Part shown: in pieces, positions 57,728 to 64,000 of the stretch
Numbering within the stretch: the first letter of the stretch is position 1
Layout: each line of letters opens with the position of its first letter
The notes under the pieces: generated by a model
The model's input: the letters and a program-made list of their open reading frames with translations, nothing else
What the model was told of the DNA's origin: nothing
The model's database searches: none
Program-made: the position numbers and the translations under genes
Assembly (NCBI GenBank): GCA_020002185.1
Contig: CM034534.1
Span: 63,048,771-63,112,770, forward strand
Source: Paraescarpia echinospica
Lineage: Eukaryota > Annelida > Polychaeta > Sabellida > Siboglinidae
Length of the DNA stretch: 64,000 nt
Direction: 5' to 3'

Positions 57728-58423
57728 ACAGTGGCGTCTCTTGTGAATGTCTAACCATACAACTTGTAACAGTGGTGTCTCTTGTGAATGTCTAACCATA
57801 CAACTTGTAACAGTGGTGTCTCTTGTGAATGTCTAACCATATAACTTGTAACAGTGGTGTCTCTTGTGAATGTCTAACCATACAACTTGTAACAGTGGTG
57901 TCTCTTGTGAATGTCTAACCATATAACTTGTAACAGTGGCGTCTCTTGTGAATGTCTAACCATACAACTTGTAACAGTGGTGTCTCTTGTGAATGTCTAA
58001 CCATACAACTTGTAACAGTGGTGTCTCCTGTGAATGTCTAACCATACAACTTGTAACAGTGGTGTCTCTTGTGAATGTCTAACCATACAACTTGTAACAG
58101 TGGTGTCTCTTGTGAATGTCTAACCATACAACATGTAAGTGGTGTCTCTTGTGAATGTCTAACCATACAACTTGTAACAGTGGTGTCTCCTGTGAATGTC
58201 TAACCATACAACTTGTAACAGTGGTGTCTCCTGTGAATGTCTAACCATACAACTTGTAACAGTGGTGTCTCTTGTGAATGTCTAACCATACAACTTGTAA
58301 CAGTGGTGTCTCTTGTGAATGTCTAACCATACAACTTGTAACAGTGGTGTCTCTTGTGAATGTCTAACCATACAACTTGTAACAGTGGTGTCTCTTGTGA
58401 ATGTCTAACCATACAACTTGTCC
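57728..58423. repeat. 41-bp minisatellite, ~17 copies
   Basis: Tandem units of AACTTGTAACAGTGGTGTCT followed by CTTGTGAATGTCTAACCATAC. Variation is limited to a few positions. It lies in the intron ~100 bp upstream of the 57,626 acceptor. I do not see the exon's own acceptor sequence in the unit. Confidence 0.95.
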
Positions 58424-59296
58424 ACTGCAAAAGTAACAGACTCCAAATAACTACCTCTGCGATATTTAAATACATTGCCAAGTAGTATTACAGAGGCCAA
58501 TGTTCCAAGAAAATAAATAAACAAAGGCTAATGGACCTCGCCACCTGGGAGGAGGTAGACTTATAAACCTCCAAAATTAGCGTATTAATATACAGACTAG
58601 CAGAAATACCCATCCTCTGGAAGGGATAACTTCGTAGTTTGTAAACAGCTCAACATGATCGTCTTCATGGTTAGTCAGAAGCCATGCAATCCCGTTCTTA
58701 GTGTTTGACATCATGCGTACATATACACAGATGCAGGTGAAAATGTTTTTGTATCAGTGTTTACATAACTTTGAACAGTTGTTTGCAGTCATACATGTTT
58801 TGTGCAATTGCTCCGAGCCACTTAAACCACCCTCTAATCAGCTGGGGATCGTTTATGTAACTTGGAATAATTATATTTTGATTGTTCATGGAAAATCACA
58901 CTTTTTGTAATAGAATGGTTAAATAAAAAAACGTTATGGATCCTTTTTGGGGTGATAGATTAACCCCTGAATAGTTGGTGCCCGAGATGCAGTGTCTAGT
59001 GAAAAGTAATAAAACATATAGACGCTAGCTCGATTATATATAGATTAAATTATGTTAGTTTTTTGCTCGACTGCTATGCGATAGCAACTTATAAATAATG
59101 TAAACACTGCATTAACTCACATCCATGTTTGTTACAAGTACTGCTGCATGCTGGCATTTGCAAGCTAAAAATACATATATATGAACTGCGTCATCATGAA
59201 AATAAACAAAATGAACGAAATAATACATTTGTCCCCCTTGATTGTTAATTGTTGCCAGAGGACAACAGTGATAGCTTAAATATAACTGATACAAAC
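58424..59296. other. intron, nothing certain
   Basis: AT-rich intron. Segment 58,490-58,590 (CACCTGGGAGGAGGTAGAC) vaguely resembles 3,240-3,310, which may be a decayed common repeat. No gene. Confidence 0.45.
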
Positions 59297-59511
59297 CTTA
59301 TCACCAACAACAACGAAAGTGACTGTTTGACTCAACACAACATCTGGTGGAGTGGCTGCCATGTTGTTTTTGCACTGGTTCTGTAAGTCTGACTGCACAG
59401 CGGACAGTTGGTTCTCTACTTCTGCCTTGTACGCGTCCCTTGTATTCGATGTAATCACTGTTCCACTGTATTCCAGAACAAACTCTTGTTTGTACGTACC
59501 AATGTTGGAGT
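59297..59511 (-). CDS. host gene, most upstream exon in window
   Basis: 215-bp exon, phase 1 start (acceptor ttgattag|ACTCC), phase 0 end (GATAAG|GTTTGT). It encodes DSNIGTYKQEFVLEYSGTVI, then a helical-looking DAYKAEVENQLSAVQSDLQN, then SQTVTFVVVGDK. Joined in phase 0 to VNVTFRVSY of the next exon. Extracellular beta/alpha character, family not recognised. Further upstream exons are expected beyond 64 kb or in sequence I could not resolve. Confidence 0.75.
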
Positions 59512-59839
59512 CTAATCAAAAGAAAACAAACTATTAAACATCGATAGGCTACAAAAACTGTAATTTATTTGTTGATAGTTTGTCCTATAACTTTCTTTCT
59601 GATTAGCGAAGCTTACGAAAATCAATGAAGAGTCACGGGACAAATTAAAAGAGAAAGTAATGACAAGTAGTACATGCCATTTTTAATGTGTTTCACGCGA
59701 GTAATTTGCGTGTGTGACAGTCAAAAGGAAATAAACAATTAAGAACATTCGATATTACTACAAGAAAAAAATTTGACGTCATGACACATCAGAGCCTATC
59801 CAACAACATATCTGTTCTACTTTTGGAATTTAAAATTCT

Positions 59840-60240
59840 TCAGGTCTCATCGTCCCACTCTTGTGTAAGAGTTTGTATAACTCTTTTACAGGCATAGGTA
59901 TAACAATCTTCCTATTGTTTTCCTTTAAGTTTGCTACAGCTAATGTTAAATCATGTAAATGTGTTATCAGAACAGCTATTTTTAGCTTAATGACGAGAAT
60001 TAACAGGTCTGTTAATACAGTTAATCAGAGTATTGTTACTAGTGACATATACAGTACATCGCAGTTGTGGCATCAGTGGATCAGGGCTTTGTATAATTTT
60101 TAAACATCCTGTTTTTATTAACATATTTATTTTTTATCTTTATTTATTTGTTTCTTTTTATATGGATGATTTTATCGATGTACTTTTGCAAATATGGACA
60201 CAATGCTTGTCTGAAATAAAAACATTATTATATTAAGGGA
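59840..60240 (+). mobile_element. RTE-like LINE, 3' end fragment
   Basis: Plus-strand frame 59,861-60,103 includes VKSCKCVIRTAIFSLMTRIN, then SIVTSDIYSTSQLWHQWIRA and LYNF-stop, the usual C-terminal end of this LINE family. A short 3' UTR ending AATAAAAACATTATTATATT follows. Only the last ~400 bp remain. Confidence 0.82.
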
Positions 60241-60426
60241 ATAAATAATCCTCTGCAATCAAATATATTAAGGCCTAGAGCAACAAAGAAGGGAAGTCAT
60301 TCTAAGCACTGTTAATCCAGTAGAAATTTGCACAATTTTGACCAAATCTGAACATTTAAGTTAAAAAGCCAATTTTTGTTTTAAGATGTCTAGTAGGATT
60401 TTCTGAACTATATGAAAAAACAACCT

Positions 60427-60927
60427 GGTATTGTTACTGTTGTCAGTAGAGGTATATGCTTTTGTAGATCAATGGAGTCAGACAAAATAAAAGATAAAAT
60501 ATGAGAAGCAGTATGTATATGTATATTGTAAAATCAAATTTATAGAACGTATTTAATTTTTCTTTTAATTTTGTAACCTATATATTTATTAACTTTTTAA
60601 TTTCTTACCTATTTATGTTTTACATATTTTATTTTTTAAATTGATATTATATCTTTTTGTATTGGATTATGGGTTTTACCTGAAATCAATATATTTGTAC
60701 ATTGAATCAATTTATTTTAAAATATCCAAAACGTTAATTGTAGTGGCTTTCACATGATTATCACACAAGCTTAATCAGTAGGGCCTACATGAGACATTGT
60801 GATCGAATGGCACCATCGTATACACATGTCATGTTTTGAATATGTTAAAAAGAAGGAATATGGAATACTAAATGAAATATACTCATAAAATTTATTATTC
60901 TGAAGAAAGTTCAGTATTCAGTACATG
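60427..60927. repeat. ~480-bp dispersed duplication, copy b
   Basis: Second copy of 56,904-57,372, with a ~30-bp insertion around 60,785. It lies outside the recognised exons, to the right of the most upstream one. Confidence 0.85.
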
Positions 60928-61227
60928 TGTGACCCCGGCTGACCAAATCGGTGATACGTCGGGATTTGCGATTTGGCGTGAGAGCCGTTCGAAGGCTAAA
61001 TTTAGCGTCAATAGTGATTTTTGTTTGTTTTAAGAAATGCAATTTATAGGCATCCTGCGTGATACTTATTAATAAAATGTGTCTTTTAATGCTATTTACA
61101 ATGAGCTCTGTCGATCACTTGCAATAAAATTACTGAAACAAAAGGAATTTAGTCGACTTTCTCCGACGTACTTTGCCACGTTGCTGTGGGGTTGCCCCGT
61201 CTTGTCGGGTATCACCGGAATGGCCAT
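60928..61227. other. intergenic stretch before the promoter region
   Basis: Starts with GTGACCCCGGCTGACC right after the dispersed duplication. No repeat or gene is recognised, and base composition rises in GC toward the promoter motifs. Confidence 0.45.
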
Positions 61228-61402
61228 GACGTCATGCTTCATATGCATAGATACCTCTCCATGCACTTTGGACATAAATAGCTCAAATACAACCAATAGC
61301 CAGCCACCTATTTACGAATGTTGCATACTAATGAGCATCGGCGGTTGTCACGGGTCGAGCTTTACGGGGTGTGATTGGATGATTGGTTCTGCGCATGCGC
61401 AG
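61228..61402 (+). promoter_or_regulatory. TATA-less promoter region of the 61,859 gene
   Basis: In GC-richer sequence 450-630 bp before the ATG: a CRE palindrome TGACGTCA (61,228-61,235), two inverted CCAAT boxes (ATTGG at 61,374 and 61,382) and an NRF-1-like palindrome CTGCGCATGCGCAG (61,389-61,402). The cluster, its order and the absence of a TATA box are typical of animal housekeeping-type promoters. The function is inferred from motifs alone. Confidence 0.55.
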
Positions 61403-61432
61403 TTCTGCAGTTCAAATCATAACAAACAAGCG

Positions 61433-61800
61433 TTCTTCGAGCTGTCAGATAGTAGTTCTTTGAGCTGCCAGATAGTAGTTCTTTGAGCTGTCAGATAGTA
61501 GTTCTTCGAGCGGTCAGATAGTAGTTCTTTGAGCTGCCAGATAGTAGTTCTTCGAGCTGTCAGATAGTAGTTCTTCGAGCGGTCAGATAGTAGTTCTTTG
61601 AGCTGCCAGATAGTAGTTCTTTGAGCTGCCAGATAGTAGTTCTTTGAGCTGTCAGATAGTAGTTCTTCGAGCTGTCAGATAGTAGTTCTTCGAGCGGTCA
61701 GATAGTAGTTCTTTGAGCTGCCAGATAGTAGTTCTTTGAGCGGTCAGATAGTAGTTCTTCGAGCGGTCAGATAGTAGTTCTTCGAGCGGTCAGATAGTAG
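61433..61800 (+). repeat. 23-bp minisatellite between promoter and start codon
   Basis: About 16 units of GAGCTGTCAGATAGTAG followed by TTCTTT/C, alternating CTGT, CTGC and CGGT variants. It ends 59 bp before the ATG at 61,859, so it may be transcribed as 5' UTR. Confidence 0.95.
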
Positions 61801-61858
61801 GTCAGTGTTGTTTACCGGAGAATTTTGCATTACAAGTTGTGTTAAGTCGAATTAAACA

Positions 61859-62175
61859 ATGTCCGATGAAATCCTACGCGTACTTAACGCACCCGTCGAT
61901 GACGAAAGTGCATTAGCACGGCTGTGGGAAGAGTACACGCTGTCGCATGTCGACGAGTCGAGCGACAGTGATACTGACAGCGAGTCGATCGAAGTCCAGG
62001 ATGATGCCCCTAGGCCTGGGGCTGAGGTTGACACGGAAGGAGCAGATACTGAAGCTGACGGCGATGAGTTCAACATGTTGACAAGCGACATGGACGTCGC
62101 TATTGAACGGGCAGTGGCGTTACCCGAATACGTGTTACAGGAGCAAGAGGACATCCTCAAAGCTACTGCACTTAG
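61859..62175 (+). CDS. transposon-like gene, exon 1 (acidic N-terminus)
   Basis: ATG after the 23-bp array. It encodes MSDEILRVLNAPVDDESALA, then an acidic stretch (DESSDSDTDSESIEV, EGADTEADGDEFN) and ERAVALPEYVLQEQED. Donor TTAG|GTTTGTTA, phase 2. I chose this start because it is the first ATG after the promoter-like region and the frame runs open to a good donor. The later exons place it in a family of unknown function that I remember as highly repeated in marine invertebrates. It could be a transposon gene or a domesticated copy. Confidence 0.7.
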
Positions 62176-62748
62176 GTTTGTTATGATTCCATCTCTGACT
62201 CTTATATTTTGTTATAAAATGTTCCACTTCTTCCCCCTTTTCGACAATTGTATATAATCTAAAATTATTTAATTATTAGCTACTTTACTTTGTTTGTTGT
62301 TGTTGTTGAAATAATGTTTTATTCATTCATTACGACATGAGCGAGTCTCAGTCTTAGGGCAGACTTAGCCTTGATTCTAGTTTAGCCACATAAGTGTTAA
62401 ATGTTTGAGATTCTTATCACATTTTGTTAAATAATTTATATTTGTTATAATTATGACACTGACATCTAATACTGTCATTCACAAATCAGTTTGGGTTGGG
62501 GATAATAAATTGGACTAACATAATAAATAGCTATTTTGCAGTTAGTTAAATGAATTGTTTTACTATTTTTTGCAGTTCATAATGCAAATACTTTACCCAA
62601 GACATCATAATTTACATACTGAGTTGTACAATTTTATCTTATCTGCTAACAGATATAACTGATGCAGACATGCAGTCATATTTCATGTTGATTTATGTGG
62701 TTTTTATGTTTTGTAATTAATTAATGCTGTTTTCTTATTCAATTGCAG
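62176..62748 (+). other. intron 1 of the transposon-like gene
   Basis: AT-rich with a GTTGTTGTTG microsatellite near 62,297. Nothing else is seen. Confidence 0.6.
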
Positions 62749-62848
62749 GTGTGGATGCAAGTTAAATTATGGCAACCCATGCTATTCCCAGTTTCCACCG
62801 GGGAAAAAATGGTGTCAAAACGGCTGGACATGATAGCACTGACTCCAC
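62749..62848 (+). CDS. transposon-like gene, exon 2 (Cys-rich, frame error)
   Basis: Acceptor attgcag|GTGTGG and donor CCAC|GTAAGTG. It completes Arg and reads CGCKLNYGNPCYSQFPPG, a CxC…C motif. It then meets TGA after a six-A run at 62,804-62,809. One more A would keep the frame open to the donor and give the phase needed by exon 3. So either this copy is a pseudogene or the run was miscounted in sequencing. Confidence 0.6.
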
Positions 62849-63234
62849 GTAAGTGTCAACGTATAGGCTCTGATGATAAGGAAAGGTCATGTTGCCAATA
62901 ATAATTTACTTGGTTTAGGAATTTGTAGTGGGATGAAAACGTTAACACAAGCATATTCCTCAACAGTAAGCATTAAAGATGGAGCACTGTTCTTTCACTT
63001 TTAAGGAAGTACACTGTATATCAAAGACTTGCACAACAGTAATGTTTATGTCTGTATGGACTTTGATTTAGTTTGAGTATGTCTGAATTATAAAATTGTG
63101 TGGCCAAAAAAACTAGTTGGGCACTTTTTCTTCATTAATAATGTCATGACTGTTCACTATTATATTTTATTGTAAAATAATAATTAAAGAATGGTGATTA
63201 TGCTACATTTTTTTTATACTTTATGCATTATTAG
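62849..63234 (+). other. intron 2 of the transposon-like gene
   Basis: AT-rich, with a T-run polypyrimidine tract before the acceptor at 63,234. No other feature. Confidence 0.6.
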
Positions 63235-63380
63235 GCAATCAGATGCTGGTCCTTCTCGGTAAGCTATCATGCGGGATGAACCTATCTGAAAAAACATGCT
63301 CCAGTCATCGATCCGAAGCTTCTCAGAAGCGAGTGCGGCCAAGAACAAACTACATGGTCGAGAGTCAAGTTCCTGCATGC
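63235..63380 (+). CDS. transposon-like gene, exon 3
   Basis: Acceptor attattag|GCAATC, donor ATGC|GTAAGTC. Frame NQMLVLLGKLSCGMNLSEKT, then RPRTNYMVESQVPAC. It fits the …LVLLGKL.. and R.R..Y stretch that I remember following the Cys motif in this family. Confidence 0.6.
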
Positions 63381-63704
63381 GTAAGTCATTGTTGTCATGT
63401 TTGTGTTTTACATTTGTTGCCTTAGCAATTATTTTTATGATATCCGATTTGTGGTTATACACCATGTGTATTGGCCAAATTATTATTGTTCCATCGAGGG
63501 AATATAATTAAGTCAATTTCAGCACAGTCATCAAAATATGGATGATAAGATGGTGGTCATTAGCCGACTAATGTGCTACTGTCATCAGTATTGAAATTAA
63601 TACAATGCATGTCAACACAATGCCACATTTGTTTGTGAACAAGATTTCTGTAATATACTCACATCAACAATCATAAAAGATAATTTATTATTGCATGTTT
63701 ATAG

Positions 63705-63985
63705 CATCAGTAATGACCGACTCACAGCACTGCTGAAGTGGTACCGGGACAACGGGCTGCAGCCCAAGGAGAAGCGGAATGCTGGACGCGACAACAACGC
63801 CAGAGCATACAGCTTTGAAGACATAAAGAGAACGGTTGCATTCATCTCGAACTATGCTGATGATCATGCATTGGTTCTACCAGGACGAGTACCTGGCTAC
63901 AAGCGGGATGACATCAGGCTGATGCCATCATCTGAGACAAAGGTGAGGGTCCATGCGGCCTACACGGCAGCTATGTTTGATTCAG
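63705..63985 (+). CDS. transposon-like gene, exon 4 (conserved core, partial gene)
   Basis: Acceptor gtttatag|CATCAG and a weaker donor TCAG|GTATTT. It reads ISNDRLTALLKWYRDNGLQP, then RAYSFEDIKRTVAFISNYAD, LVLPGRVPGYKRDDIRLMPS and YTAAMFDSG. This helical core with LPGR(V/I)PG(Y/F)KRDD is the signature of the family. The phase does not match exon 3's end, so a short exon between 63,381 and 63,704 may be missing. The gene continues past the window. Confidence 0.7.
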
Positions 63986-64000
63986 GTATTTAATAGTACA

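Noticed and set aside
57728..58423. Third splice-site array
   Set aside because: The unit shares GTGAATGTC with the exon at 57,626, but on the opposite strand. No acceptor is contained in the sense unit, so I treat the match as chance.

Overview
The window is eukaryotic and intron-rich, with about 37-38% G+C by eye. It has one 1,000-N assembly gap (21,817-22,816) and many interspersed and tandem repeats. The transposon families (CR1 with an SGNH-esterase ORF1, other non-LTR elements, hAT, Kolobok, piggyBac-like) and a Cys-rich extracellular host gene point to an invertebrate animal. Minisatellites that contain splice sites recall what I remember being reported for amphioxus, so a lancelet is my first guess. 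A hemichordate or a lophotrochozoan is not excluded.

One host gene occupies most of the minus strand, from above 59.5 kb down to below 2.5 kb. Both ends lie outside the window. Its exons mostly join in phase 1. In transcription order they are: two exons of unknown fold (59,297-59,511 and 57,392-57,626); three GCC2/GCC3-type (ephrin-receptor-like) Cys modules (52,336-52,491, 51,091-51,252, 39,248-39,412); then a block of PAN/apple-like, split EGF, EGF-CA, PAN-like and EGF exons that appears twice (37.7-23.1 kb and 21.8-3.5 kb); and a last EGF exon at 2,537-2,670. The product would be a large secreted or cell-surface mosaic protein of the general SVEP1/fibropellin style.

The block at 3,233-21,816 is repeated at 22,817-37,760, long stretches being letter-for-letter identical, and the N gap lies exactly between the copies. 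Copy 1 alone carries a piggyBac-like element (12,211-13,702) and a Kolobok element (16,399-19,877). Tandem-repeat copy numbers differ between the copies. This is either a recent tandem duplication or two haplotypes placed end to end by the assembler.

The most unusual structures are tandem arrays built from 3' splice sites of this gene. Upstream of the 114-bp EGF exon, a unit made of an intron end plus the first half of the EGF exon is repeated many times (about 22 half-units at 34,405-36,190). Upstream of the exon at 51,252, a ~35-bp unit containing the acceptor and the first exon bases is repeated about 30 times.

Mobile elements fill the introns: a 3.6-kb CR1 (41.2-44.8 kb) nested in a TTAA-flanked element, a second CR1 3' end (49.7-50.7 kb), a plus-strand LINE with an in-frame 51-bp minisatellite (52.7-55.5 kb), RTE-like 3' ends, and a degenerate element with ~330-bp inverted repeats (45.5-49.2 kb). 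At the right edge, 61.2-64.0 kb on the plus strand, is the 5' part of a multi-exon, transposon-like gene with a recognisable promoter region.
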